Assembly: GCA_910584235.1 (NCBI GenBank)
Contig: CAJTZD010000014.1
Location: 1 to 58,638, forward strand
Length of the DNA stretch: 58,638 bases
Reading direction: 5' to 3'
DNA from: an uncultured Acetatifactor sp.
GTDB taxonomy: Bacteria; Bacillota; Clostridia; Lachnospirales; Lachnospiraceae
The notes beneath the pieces were generated by a model. It did not search any database and was not told the DNA's origin. It was given only the letters and a program-made list of their open reading frames with translations. Of the stretch, positions 18,133 to 27,075 are shown piece by piece (position 1 is the stretch's first letter; each line of letters starts with the position of its first letter). The translations under genes and the position numbers were made by a program.

Positions 18133-20817
18133 TCAGATTTCTTCCCGGGCCTCCAGCACAGCCCGGATGGTCTGCTCCAGCACAGTCATATCTATGGGTT
18201 TGGAAGCATGGGCATTCATGCCGGCTTCCAGCGCGTCACGGACATCCTCCGCAAAAGCATTGGCAGTCATGGCAATAATGGGAATTTTAAGGGCCAGGGG
18301 ATGATTGGACTCCCGAATGGCTCTGGTGGCCTCATAGCCGTTCATCACCGGCATCTGTACATCCATCAGTATCACCTGATACTGCCCCGGAACCGACTTT
18401 TCAAAGGCCTCTGTGACGGCCTTTCCGTTCTCGCAGATATGGCAGGCGGCGCCGGCTGTCAGAAGCAGTTCGCTTAGGATTTCGGCATTGATTTCATTGT
18501 CCTCCGCCACCAGAAGATGCATCCCATGCAGGATGCTCTGCTCCCGGCATTGCTGTGCCGCAGCGGGCTTCTCCTGATGGCCCAGGATGGCGTCTAATTT
18601 CTGGCGAAAGCTTGTGAGGAAGAATGGCTTGGAGAGAAAGGCGTCTATTCCTGCGGCTTTGGCTGCCTCCTCGATATCCGGCCAATCATAGCTGGTCAGC
18701 ACCAGAATCGGCACATCCTCCGGCATCTTGCTGCGGATACGTCTGGCGGTTTCCACTCCGTCCATTCCCGGCATTTTCCAATCCAGCAGGACCACATGGT
18801 AGGGATGCCCTTCCTGGCCGGAGCGGACTGCCATGTCTACGGCAGTCTGTCCCTCCAGAGCATAGTCCACAGTGACGCCTGTACCCTCCATAGTCATCAG
18901 GATGTTCCGACAGACTACTTCCTCGTCGTCCACAAACAAAATTCTGTCGATGCCATGCCTTTTCCAGAAATCCTTATCCGCATTCTGTTCGCCTGCCTGG
19001 AGCTCCAGCTCCACTGTGAAAGTGCTGCCTTTTCCCTTTTGGCTTTCCAGAGAGATGGTTCCGCCCATGAGCTCCAGGAGATTCTTGGTGATGGCCATGC
19101 CCAAGCCTGTTCCCTGAATTTTGTTGGTGATACTGTCTTCCTCCCTGGTGAAAGCCTGGAAGATTTTCTGCTGATATTCCTCGCTCATGCCATAGCCATT
19201 GTCCGCCACGATGAAGCGAAAGCGGAGGAACTGTCCGGTAAGCGGGGGCAGCTCCTGAACGGTCAGGGTCACAAAGCCGCCGTCAGGGGTATATTTCACA
19301 GCGTTGGACAGGAGGTTCAGCAGAATCTGGTTCAGACGGAGTTTATCCATTATCACTTGCTCGTGCTTCAGATCCTTGCTGTAGATTTCAAAAGTGTGGC
19401 CTTTCGCTTTCATCTGGGGCCGGATGATGGAGTCGATATTTTCAATCATGTCCACGATATTTTCATCCGACAAATTCAATGTGGTCTTGCCGGCCTCGAT
19501 TTTACTGATGTCCAGAATATCGTTGATCAGTCCCAGCAAATGCTGGCTGGAGGAGGTGATTTTTCTGGTGTACTCCATCACTTTCTCCGGATTGTTTACG
19601 TCTCTGGCCAAGAGGGCGGCAAAGCCTACGATGGCGTTCATGGGCGTGCGGATGTCATGGCTCATGCTGGAGAGGAAAGAGCTCTTGGCCCGGTTGGCCT
19701 CCTCCGCGATCCGGAAAGCCTGTTCCGCGGTCTCCTTGGCCCGGGCAAGCAGGGCGTTGGAATCGGCAAGCTGCCCGTTTACGGCCTCAAGCTTGCGCAG
19801 GCTTTCCTGTTCCTGCCGAAAAAGCCTGGCGCTGTTCTGCTGCCTTGTGAACGAAATGACAACCAGAACCAGCATGACGACCAGAACCAATGCCAGAAGC
19901 AGCAGCATCCGGATCACGGCTCCGACCATTTCCACGGTATTGGAGGCGACGTAAGCTGCCGGAATCAGAAACAGAACCAGCGTGTCATATTGTTCCATGG
20001 ATGTGAGACAGTAGTAATATTGTGTGCCGTTATAGGTAAAATTCGCACTGAGGGTACCGGCTTCTCCTAAAGCGGCCCGAATATCAGTGTAGGGCTGTCC
20101 CTCCATTTCCTGCAGCACCTTAAGCACATTGTAGGCCTGAATGGTACTGCCATGGGAGATGTCGTCATGGAGCCGTGTCCCGTCGTTTTTCAGAATATAG
20201 GTCTCGTTGCGGCTGCCGTAAGCCGCATTGTCATAGTATTCGGTGAGGGTATGCATATCCTTTAGCAGAACCACATGCGTGAAGCTTTCCCCGGAGGAGG
20301 ACAGCGAAAGCGGCTGCTGCAGCTTCTGGACAAAGGCCCAGTAATTGCCGTCTCCGGTAATGCTTTCGGAGATAAAGGTATATCGTTCATCTCTGTCGGT
20401 AATCATGTTGATGCATGGCCAGACGCCATGTTTACCGTCTGCGTCATAGTAATTTCCGTAGCGGTCCAGGAGCATCAGCGAGGAGCTGTAATTCTCCGTT
20501 TCCAAAAGTGCTTCCATCTGCCCGATGCCGGCAATCAGGTTCTGCACGGTACTGTACTCCTTTTGCTCTAACAGATTGACAGCGGCGGTCAGATAATTCC
20601 AGTGAGAATCCAGGGCATTGTTCAAATTGGCCTGTACCTGGGAAGTGATCTCATTGAGCTGTGTGGTGCGCTCTTCAAATATCCGGTTCTGAAGATATCC
20701 GTTAAAATAAATGCCTCCCACGACCAGAAAAAGGAACAGGCATGCGGCTGTCACGCTCGGCAGTATAAAACTGTGTATTTTTCCGTTTGGTTTCAAGGTA
20801 TCACATCTTTTCTTCAT
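18133..20817 (-). CDS. Membrane hybrid histidine kinase with two receiver domains
   Basis: An 894-residue sensor. There is one transmembrane helix at about residues 16-38, an extracellular sensor of about 250 residues (Cache-like by layout) and a second helix at about 300-328 (LLLLALVLVVMLVLVVISF). A coiled linker leads to a HisKA domain with SHDIRTPMNAIVGF and an ATPase domain (NLLSNAVKYTPDGG, DNGYGM, GTGLGMAITKNLL). Two receivers follow: the first with ILFVDDEE and VVLLDWKMPGMDG, the second with LLVAEDNEIN and VILMDVQMPVMNG. No separate DNA-binding output is encoded here. It is 35 bases downstream of a solute-binding lipoprotein gene on the same strand, so that lipoprotein may present the signal. 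Target genes are unknown. Confidence 0.9.
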   Translation of the reverse strand: MKKRCDTLKPNGKIHSFILPSVTAACLFLFLVVGGIYFNGYLQNRIFEERTTQLNEITSQVQANLNNALDSHWNYLTAAVNLLEQKEYSTVQNLIAGIGQMEALLETENYSSSLMLLDRYGNYYDADGKHGVWPCINMITDRDERYTFISESITGDGNYWAFVQKLQQPLSLSSSGESFTHVVLLKDMHTLTEYYDNAAYGSRNETYILKNDGTRLHDDISHGSTIQAYNVLKVLQEMEGQPYTDIRAALGEAGTLSANFTYNGTQYYYCLTSMEQYDTLVLFLIPAAYVASNTVEMVGAVIRMLLLLALVLVVMLVLVVISFTRQQNSARLFRQEQESLRKLEAVNGQLADSNALLARAKETAEQAFRIAEEANRAKSSFLSSMSHDIRTPMNAIVGFAALLARDVNNPEKVMEYTRKITSSSQHLLGLINDILDISKIEAGKTTLNLSDENIVDMIENIDSIIRPQMKAKGHTFEIYSKDLKHEQVIMDKLRLNQILLNLLSNAVKYTPDGGFVTLTVQELPPLTGQFLRFRFIVADNGYGMSEEYQQKIFQAFTREEDSITNKIQGTGLGMAITKNLLELMGGTISLESQKGKGSTFTVELELQAGEQNADKDFWKRHGIDRILFVDDEEVVCRNILMTMEGTGVTVDYALEGQTAVDMAVRSGQEGHPYHVVLLDWKMPGMDGVETARRIRSKMPEDVPILVLTSYDWPDIEEAAKAAGIDAFLSKPFFLTSFRQKLDAILGHQEKPAAAQQCREQSILHGMHLLVAEDNEINAEILSELLLTAGAACHICENGKAVTEAFEKSVPGQYQVILMDVQMPVMNGYEATRAIRESNHPLALKIPIIAMTANAFAEDVRDALEAGMNAHASKPIDMTVLEQTIRAVLEAREEI

Positions 20818-20852
20818 GATAGTATTCCATATATTATATTTTCGGACCGGAT

Positions 20853-22634
20853 TTATTGCTCCCGGGTATTTTGGTCCGGGGACACCCGGCGCTGCTCCTC
20901 CAGCCAGACCCGCAGGATCGTCCGCAGGGAACCCGGATGAATTTCGGCAAGATATCTATCCGCGGTCTCCCGGGTGTAACCGCCTTTCAGGAAAGCTATT
21001 TTGTAGTTTACATTGTCCTGCAAGGTCTCCCCGCCCGCCAGCACATAGGGGAAAGGATTGCCGTTTCCCTCAGGATCAAAGCCGGCTTCCGCCAGCGCTT
21101 TTGCTTCTGCGCCGGTCATGGTCATCACTGCGTATTCTCCGTCGTTGGAAGGAGAGATGGTGGCGACGGTATCCACGTTGATCTTTCCCGCGTAAAGCTT
21201 GCCGGTGACACAGCTTTTGGAGTCCGCGCCGTCGTGGAATTCTCCCAGCGGAATCATTGCCGCGTCCGCGCCCGCGGCGGCGCCCAGAGCCTTGCCTATG
21301 AGCTCTGCTGTCTGCGCTAAGGTAAAGTCCGCGGTACTTTCACAGAAATACAGCTGTTCCGGACTGTCCAGCCATGCCTGGCAGAGCTCATCCATGCGGG
21401 CAATGCATTTGGGACCGTCCATGCCGTTCTCGCCCCGGAACCAGTCTTTGTAAGCCTGACCGATGTCGGTCAGAATGTTATCCCAGTGCGCATAGGTCAT
21501 CATGAAAGCCCTGCCCTCCCCCAGAGCCTGTCTGGCATCGTAGATCAGGGCATCTTCCGACAGAGAAACGCTGTCCAGCACGCTCATGACACATGGAGTG
21601 AGATCATCAATGAACGCCGCCTGCCCTTGTGGCGAGTAGATCAGGGACAGAAGCTTTATGGCATCTTCCAGCTTCTTTTCGTTCCCCGGTTCCGTGAGCC
21701 TTTTGCTGAGACCGATATAGCAGGTAGGGGAGTACATGTAAATATTTTTACTGCCGTCCTCGCTGAGGAAAGGCATCATGCCCAGCTTGTCGCCGGTATC
21801 CGGCAGCTCAGTGATGTTCAGCGTCTGGACCGTGGTACAGAATACGGCTTTCCGATTGCCCAGATAATCCAAAAGGATGGTAGGGTCGTTTCTGTCCTCC
21901 GGATCCGTATGGAACATGCCGATATCAATATAACGCTGTACATAATCCATCGTATGTTCCCATCTGCCCTCCGCCGCGGCATCCCCTGCCAGAAAATCCC
22001 GCTCCCAGTTTATCCCCTCCGGCGTGGTAAGCCAGTCGGTCTTGGCCAGGTTGAACACGGCGGAAAAGGGGTCTCCGGTGAGCATGGTCCCCGCAATGCC
22101 GGGAAGCAGGCCGGCCTCCTGTATCTTGCCGCAAAGAGCCTCCAGCTCCGCAAAGTCTGTGGGTATCTGCCAGTTGTTCTCCTCCATCAGGGTCTTGTTG
22201 TAGAAGATACCGTACATGGAATAGTCAGTGGGCAGCAGGTAAATCCCTCCGTCGATGGATACCTGATTCAGGACAGCGTTGGAAAGAGCTCCGATGAAAG
22301 GGTAGCCGGACAGGTCCACCAGGCGTTCCCTGGCCAGGTCTTTATCCAGAATCTGGGAAGTGATAAAAATATCGGAGATGTCGTCCGCCTGCATCTGTGT
22401 CCAGGAATATCCGGTGGCATTGCTGCCGGTATAGGAGATAAAATCCAGTTCTATCTCAGGATAGGTTTCGGCCAGCAGGTCCCAGAGCTTCTGGAATCTA
22501 ATGTACACATTTCCGGCGCATAAGGTCAGGGCATCGCCGTTGTCCGTCTCATTGTCCGCAAAAGCGCAGGAAGAGAGCAGGAGGATGACCGGAAGTAACA
22601 GGATGGACAGGTGGCGCAGAGCTTTTTGCATCAT
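20853..22634 (-). CDS. Lipoprotein: solute-binding domain fused to 5'-nucleotidase C-terminal-like domain
   Basis: A signal peptide with lipobox LLSSC anchors this roughly 593-residue protein outside the membrane. Up to about residue 415 it is an extracellular solute-binding protein (type 1 sugar-binding style: TDYSMYGIFYNKTLMEENNW, and KLLSLIYSPQGQAAFIDD). The last 150 residues (AELIGKALGAAAGADAAMIPLG, GKINVDTVATISP, MTMTGAEAKALAEAG, LQDNVNYKIAFLKGG) match the layout of the 5'-nucleotidase C-terminal domain. The frame is open to 22658, but I prefer ATG 22634, next to the hydrophobic start. No permease genes are present, and a hybrid kinase follows at once, so a sensing role rather than import is likely (inference). 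Confidence 0.75.
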   Translation of the reverse strand: MMQKALRHLSILLLPVILLLSSCAFADNETDNGDALTLCAGNVYIRFQKLWDLLAETYPEIELDFISYTGSNATGYSWTQMQADDISDIFITSQILDKDLARERLVDLSGYPFIGALSNAVLNQVSIDGGIYLLPTDYSMYGIFYNKTLMEENNWQIPTDFAELEALCGKIQEAGLLPGIAGTMLTGDPFSAVFNLAKTDWLTTPEGINWERDFLAGDAAAEGRWEHTMDYVQRYIDIGMFHTDPEDRNDPTILLDYLGNRKAVFCTTVQTLNITELPDTGDKLGMMPFLSEDGSKNIYMYSPTCYIGLSKRLTEPGNEKKLEDAIKLLSLIYSPQGQAAFIDDLTPCVMSVLDSVSLSEDALIYDARQALGEGRAFMMTYAHWDNILTDIGQAYKDWFRGENGMDGPKCIARMDELCQAWLDSPEQLYFCESTADFTLAQTAELIGKALGAAAGADAAMIPLGEFHDGADSKSCVTGKLYAGKINVDTVATISPSNDGEYAVMTMTGAEAKALAEAGFDPEGNGNPFPYVLAGGETLQDNVNYKIAFLKGGYTRETADRYLAEIHPGSLRTILRVWLEEQRRVSPDQNTREQ

Positions 22635-22669
22635 GGAGCATTGGTTCCTTTCTTGCATTTACTTTTTCT

Positions 22670-22698
22670 ATTGTAGCATTTTCGGGAGATAAGAACAA
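22670..22698 (-). promoter_or_regulatory. Promoter of the lipoprotein/hybrid kinase operon
   Basis: On the minus strand, TTGTTC (22698-22693), a 17-base spacer and TACAAT (22675-22670) with TG one base upstream of the -10. It is about 36 bases before the chosen start. Confidence 0.6.
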
Positions 22699-22764
22699 GT
22701 CGCATTTTCATACGAAATGCGGGAAACGCTAATCTAAATTTTTATAAAAATATTCCCAATCCCC

Positions 22765-22793
22765 TTGCAAATCTTTCAAAGAACATGTAAGAT
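22765..22793 (+). promoter_or_regulatory. Promoter of the riboswitch-purine operon
   Basis: TTGCAA (22765-22770), a 17-base spacer and TAAGAT (22788-22793). Transcription would begin near 22800, just before the riboswitch. Confidence 0.55.
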
Positions 22794-22830
22794 AAAAATA
22801 TCCCTGAGGGATAAAACCAAATTTTTCAAG

Positions 22831-22905
22831 GAAAGAACTGCATGACTGACGGAAATGGGAGAACCCATGGGGAGTGCAGCCGTATGTAAGCCGACCGTCT
22901 GGGCG
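22831..22905 (+). ncRNA. ZTP riboswitch (pfl motif) aptamer
   Basis: The aptamer senses the purine intermediate ZTP/ZMP (phosphorylated AICAR). Helix P1 is CTGCA/TGCAG (22838-22842 with 22875-22879), enclosing the conserved GACTGACGG-like strand and a hairpin ATGGG/CCCAT (22855-22859 with 22864-22868). A 15-base linker leads to the conserved 3' element CCGTCTGGGC (22895-22904; family form CCGCCUGGGC). It lies ahead of the two genes that use and complete AICAR metabolism, the classic setting of this riboswitch. A terminator hairpin uses part of the 3' element, so ligand binding should prevent termination. Confidence 0.88.
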
Positions 22906-22943
22906 CCATTTGCTTTGCGATGCCCCGGGGTCGGCGCTTTTTT
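22890..22943 (+). terminator. Riboswitch-controlled terminator
   Basis: GCCGACC (22890-22896) pairs with GGTCGGC (22929-22935), followed by a run of six T (22938-22943). The 5' arm overlaps the ZTP aptamer's 3' conserved element, so the two structures exclude each other. High ZTP should allow read-through into the purine genes. Confidence 0.8.
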
Positions 22944-23010
22944 ATGTAATGCAGGAACAGACCGCCCGGCACAAAGCGGATAGGAAAATTGAAATCAAGG
23001 AGGAAAAAAG

Positions 23011-23736
23011 ATGCTGCAACTGGAACAGGAACTGAAAAACAATGCGTACCCCGGCAGGGGAATCGTCATCGGCCGGACCGCTGACGGGAAAAGCGCGGCA
23101 ATCGCCTATTTTATCATGGGGCGGAGCGTGAACAGCCGTAACCGCATCTTTGTCACGGAGGGAGAGGGAATTCGTACCCAGGCGTTCGACCCTGCCAAGC
23201 TGGTGGATCCCAGTCTGGTCATCTATGCTCCCGTGCGGGTGCTCGCCTCCGGGGACGGGCATAAAAATGACACAATTGTCACAAACGGAGACCAGACGGA
23301 CACCATCTATGAGGGCCTTTCCCGGGGGCTTACGTTCGAACAGTCCCTGCGCAGCCGCCAGTTCGAGCCAGACGGTCCTAACTACACGCCAAGGATTTCC
23401 GGCCTGGTGCATCTTCAGGAGGGGAGCTTTGACTACTGTATGTCCATCTTGAAGAGCAATGACGGAGACCCGTCCTGCTGCCACAGGTACACCTTTGCCT
23501 ATGACAATCCCGCCGCCGGAGAGGGACGGTTTATCCATACTTATATGCATGACGGCGATCCCCTGCCCGGCTTTTGGGGGGAGCCGAAGAAAGTGGCCAT
23601 AGAGGGCGACATCGACAGCTTTGCGGGAATGCTGTGGGAGAGCCTGAACGAGGAGAACAAGGTCTCCCTGTTCGTCCGCTTCATCGACATTGCCGCAGGG
23701 CATTACGAGACCCGCATCTTTAATAAAAACCAGTGA
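23011..23736 (+). CDS. purO: IMP cyclohydrolase (PurO-like, PF07826 family)
   Basis: A 241-residue stand-alone IMP cyclohydrolase that closes FAICAR to IMP, the last step of purine synthesis. It belongs to the archaeal-PurO-like family used by many Clostridia in place of the cyclohydrolase half of PurH. Recognisable features are the N-terminal NNAYPGRGIVIG, AYFIMGRSVNSRNR and the segment TNGDQTDTIYEGL. The start at 23011 has AAGGAGG at 22998-23004. It is directly controlled by the ZTP riboswitch and is followed by the formyltransferase gene 64 bases later. The length fits the family. Confidence 0.88.
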   Translation: MLQLEQELKNNAYPGRGIVIGRTADGKSAAIAYFIMGRSVNSRNRIFVTEGEGIRTQAFDPAKLVDPSLVIYAPVRVLASGDGHKNDTIVTNGDQTDTIYEGLSRGLTFEQSLRSRQFEPDGPNYTPRISGLVHLQEGSFDYCMSILKSNDGDPSCCHRYTFAYDNPAAGEGRFIHTYMHDGDPLPGFWGEPKKVAIEGDIDSFAGMLWESLNEENKVSLFVRFIDIAAGHYETRIFNKNQ

Positions 23737-23800
23737 AAACCGGAACCGGAAAAAAGAACCGGTCAAAAAGTCAAATGCTTTACGAAAGGAAAACAAAACC

Positions 23801-24979
23801 ATGAAAGAAATCCAATTAAAATACGGATGCAATCCCAACCAGAAACCCTCCAGGATCTACATGGAGGACGGAAGCGAACTCCCCGTAACCGTGCTCAACG
23901 GCAGGCCGGGGTATATCAACTTCCTGGACGCCTTTAACGGCTGGCAGCTGGTGAAAGAACTGAAAGCCGCCACGGGTCTGCCGGCCGCCACCTCTTTCAA
24001 GCATGTCTCTCCCGCAGGCGCGGCGGTAGGCCTGCCCTTGGACGAAACCCTGGCGAAAATCTACTGGGTGTCCGACTTAGGGGAACTCTCCCCGTTAGCC
24101 TGCGCCTATGCCAGAGCCAGAGGAGCCGACAGGATGTCCTCCTTTGGCGACTTCATCGCTCTGTCCGACATCTGCGACAAGGACACGGCCCGGCTCATCA
24201 AGCGGGAGGTTTCCGACGGCTGTATCGCCCCGGGCTATACCGAGGAGGCGCTGGCGCTGTTAAAGGCTAAGAAAGGAGGCAGCTACAATGTTATTCAGAT
24301 CGATGCCTCCTACGTCCCGGCCCCTGTGGAGAGGAAGCAGGTCTACGGCATTACGTTTGAGCAGGGCCGCAACGAACTGGATGTGAACGGCGACCTGCTT
24401 TCCAATATCGTCACGGTGAACAAGGAGATTCCGGAAGCCGCGATGATCGACTTAAAAATCGCGCTGATTACCCTGAAATATACCCAGTCCAATTCCGTCT
24501 GCTACGTGAAAGGAGGCCAGGCCATCGGCATCGGCGCGGGGCAGCAGTCCCGCATCCACTGCACCAGGCTGGCCGGCACCAAGGCGGACAACTGGTTCCT
24601 GCGCCAGTCCCCTCAGGTGCTGGGACTGCAGTTCGTGGACAAGCTGGGCAGGCCGGACAGGGACAATGCCATCGACGTCTACATCGGGGACGAGTACATG
24701 GATGTGCTGGCGGACGGCGCCTGGGAGAAAGTCTTCAAGGTGAAGCCCCCTGTGTTTACCAGGGAGGAGAAGCGGGCCTGGCTGGAACAGATGAAAGAGG
24801 TCACTTTGGGGTCCGACGCGTTCTTCCCGTTCTCGGACAATATCGAGAGAGCCCGCAAAAGCGGCGTGCGGTATATCGCCCAGCCCGGCGGTTCCGTGCG
24901 GGACGACGCGGTAATAGAGTGCTGCGATAAGTACGGGATGATGATGACCTTTACCGGGATCCGGCTGTTCCACCATTAA
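23801..24979 (+). CDS. purH: AICAR formyltransferase, stand-alone PurH-type
   Basis: A 392-residue phosphoribosylaminoimidazolecarboxamide formyltransferase, which transfers the formyl group of 10-formyl-tetrahydrofolate to AICAR. The N-terminus LKYGCNPNQKPSRIY and TSFKHVSPAGAAVG carry the Lys-His pair of the AICARFT active site; VKGGQAIGIGAGQQSRIHCTR and SDAFFPF are further conserved blocks. The inosicase domain of normal PurH is absent and is supplied by the preceding IMP cyclohydrolase. The frame opens at 23690 inside the previous gene, but the start at 23801 after GAAAGGA is clear. Together with its neighbour it is under the ZTP riboswitch. Confidence 0.9.
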   Translation: MKEIQLKYGCNPNQKPSRIYMEDGSELPVTVLNGRPGYINFLDAFNGWQLVKELKAATGLPAATSFKHVSPAGAAVGLPLDETLAKIYWVSDLGELSPLACAYARARGADRMSSFGDFIALSDICDKDTARLIKREVSDGCIAPGYTEEALALLKAKKGGSYNVIQIDASYVPAPVERKQVYGITFEQGRNELDVNGDLLSNIVTVNKEIPEAAMIDLKIALITLKYTQSNSVCYVKGGQAIGIGAGQQSRIHCTRLAGTKADNWFLRQSPQVLGLQFVDKLGRPDRDNAIDVYIGDEYMDVLADGAWEKVFKVKPPVFTREEKRAWLEQMKEVTLGSDAFFPFSDNIERARKSGVRYIAQPGGSVRDDAVIECCDKYGMMMTFTGIRLFHH

Positions 24980-25314
24980 AAGGCAGCCGGATCAAAGGGA
25001 AAATCATAGGGAAAGCAGCCGCAGCAAAAAGAACCGGAACAAAAAAGAACTTGACGGCCATCTGTCTGTTCAGGGGCGGTCCGGCAGTTTCTGGAGATTT
25101 CGCAGATTTTTTCAGGAATGCACGGAATTTTATTGAAAGATGTCGCGGGGATATGATATAATAAAAAATAGTGGGCAGAGCGGGCCTGTTTTGTGAGCGG
25201 CGAATGGCGGCCACAGACGGCCGGCCTGACAGAATGGGCGACAGCGAAAGCGCCGGCTCGTTCTGCCGCAGCTGTAAAATTACGGACACCACAGGAAAGG
25301 CAAGGAACTGACAG
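24980..25314 (+). promoter_or_regulatory. Intergenic region with the glnS promoter and a long structured leader
   Basis: TTGAAA (25133-25138), an 18-base spacer and TATAAT (25157-25162) with TG one base upstream make a strong promoter. The leader of about 145 bases can form stem-loops, for example CAGAA/TTCTG (25230-25234 with 25261-25265) around an inner GC-rich hairpin. I see no T-box sequence, terminator or known riboswitch. The first 150 bases after purH show no gene. Confidence 0.55.
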
Positions 25315-26982
25315 ATGGGCGATACAGAATCCAGAAATTTTATTGAAATGATCATAGACAAGGATCTGGCGGAGGGTGTGTGCGACACCGTGCACACCCG
25401 CTTCCCGCCGGAGCCCAACGGTTATCTCCATATAGGCCATGCCAAGAGTATCCTGCTCAACTACGGTCTGGCCAGGCAGTACAATGGCAAGTTTAACATG
25501 CGCTTCGATGACACCAACCCCACCAAGGAGGACATTGAGTTCGTGGAGTCCATCAAGGAAGACATCCAGTGGCTGGGGGCCGACTGGGAGGACAGGCTGT
25601 TCTTCGCTTCCGACTATTTCGGGCAGATGTACGAGGCGGCGGTGAAGCTGATCAAAAAGGGAAAGGCCTATGTATCCGACCTGACGGCGGAGCAGATCCG
25701 GGAGTATCGGGGGAGCCTGACCGAGCCCGGAAAGGACGATCCTTACAATGCGCGGTCCGCGGAGGAGAATCTGCGGCTGTTTGAGGAGATGAAAGCCGGG
25801 AAGTACGCGGACGGCGAGAAAGTGCTGCGTGCCCGTATCGACATGGCTTCCCCCAATATCAATATGCGAGATCCCGTCATTTACCGGGTGGCGCACATGC
25901 CCCATCACAATACGGGAGATACATGGTGCATTTATCCCATGTACGACTTTGCCCATCCCATTGAGGACGCCATTGAGGGGATCACCCATTCCATCTGCAC
26001 ATTGGAGTTCGAGGATCACAGGCCCCTCTACGACTGGGTGGTGCGGGAGCTGGAGTATCCCCATCCCCCGAAGCAAATTGAGTTCGCAAAGCTGTATTTA
26101 AAGAATGTAGTCACCGGAAAGCGCTATATCAAGAAACTGGTGCAGGAAAATATCGTGGACGGCTGGGACGATCCCAGGCTGGTGTCCATTGCCGCCCTGC
26201 GGCGCAGGGGCTTTACGCCGGAGTCCATTAAGATGTTCGTGGAGCTGTGCGGCATCTCCAAGGCCCAGTCCGTTGCGGAGTATGCTTGTCTGGAATACTG
26301 CATCCGGGAGGATTTAAAGACAAAGGCCCCCCGTATGATGGCAGTGCTGGATCCGGTAAAGTTAATCATCGACAACTATCCGGAGGGGCAGACAGAGATG
26401 CTGACCGTGGGGAACAACCCGGAGAACGAGGCCCTTGGCAGCAGGGAAGTGCCCTTTGGGAGAGAATTGTATATTGAGCGGGAGGACTTTATGGAGGAGC
26501 CCCCGAAAAAATATTTCCGGATGTTCCCGGGCAATGAGGTGCGCCTGATGAACGCGTATTTCGTGAAATGTACCGGCTGTGTCAGGGACGCGGAGGGCAA
26601 AATCACAGAAGTGCACTGTACTTACGACCCGGCCTCCAGAGGCGGAAACAGTCCGGACGGGCGGAAAGTAAAGGGCACCATCCACTGGGTGGCTGCAGCC
26701 ACTGCCGTCAGGGCCCGGGTGCGGCTGTATGAGAATATCATCGACGAGGATAAGGGTGTCTACAGTGAGGACGGAAGTCTGAACCTGAATCCCAATTCCC
26801 TGACGGACAGGGAAGACTGCTATCTGGAGCCGGCCTTTGCCGGGGCAAAAGCCTATGAGCGTTTCCAGTTTGTGAGACAGGGATTTTTCTGCGTGGACAG
26901 CAAGGACTCCCGGCCGGATGCCCTTGTGTTCAACCGGATCGTGTCCCTGAAGAGTTCCTTTGTGCTGCCCAAGGAGTCCTAG
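25315..26982 (+). CDS. glnS: Glutaminyl-tRNA synthetase
   Basis: A 555-residue class I synthetase that charges tRNA-Gln directly. The HIGH motif is in PPEPNGYLHIGHAKS near residue 35. GWDDPRLVSIAALRRRG and MNAYFVKCTG are typical GlnRS blocks, and the C-terminal anticodon-binding beta barrels are present to the end, so length is complete. The KMSKS signature, VMSKR in the E. coli enzyme, reads VVTGKR here (about residue 265). The start at 25315 follows AGGAA. GlnRS in Clostridia is usually regarded as acquired horizontally, since many relatives use the GatCAB route. Confidence 0.93.
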   Translation: MGDTESRNFIEMIIDKDLAEGVCDTVHTRFPPEPNGYLHIGHAKSILLNYGLARQYNGKFNMRFDDTNPTKEDIEFVESIKEDIQWLGADWEDRLFFASDYFGQMYEAAVKLIKKGKAYVSDLTAEQIREYRGSLTEPGKDDPYNARSAEENLRLFEEMKAGKYADGEKVLRARIDMASPNINMRDPVIYRVAHMPHHNTGDTWCIYPMYDFAHPIEDAIEGITHSICTLEFEDHRPLYDWVVRELEYPHPPKQIEFAKLYLKNVVTGKRYIKKLVQENIVDGWDDPRLVSIAALRRRGFTPESIKMFVELCGISKAQSVAEYACLEYCIREDLKTKAPRMMAVLDPVKLIIDNYPEGQTEMLTVGNNPENEALGSREVPFGRELYIEREDFMEEPPKKYFRMFPGNEVRLMNAYFVKCTGCVRDAEGKITEVHCTYDPASRGGNSPDGRKVKGTIHWVAAATAVRARVRLYENIIDEDKGVYSEDGSLNLNPNSLTDREDCYLEPAFAGAKAYERFQFVRQGFFCVDSKDSRPDALVFNRIVSLKSSFVLPKES

Positions 26983-27075
26983 GCAGGAGGATACGGAGAG
27001 GGTACGGCACTGCCCGGGAAGCGCGGGAAAGCTTACAGGGCATCATTTACTGCGTCTTAGGGGATGGAGGTCAGT

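Noticed and set aside
18796..20070. 424-codon plus-strand frame opposite the hybrid kinase
   Set aside because: Antisense shadow of a well-supported gene with all kinase motifs on the minus strand.
25169..25314. Possible riboswitch or T-box in the glnS leader
   Set aside because: Stem-loops can be drawn but no conserved T-box or known glutamine aptamer sequence and no terminator are present.
24976..26076. 366-codon minus-strand frame opposite glnS
   Set aside because: Shadow of glnS; the sequence is rich in the His/Pro/Leu bias typical of antisense frames.
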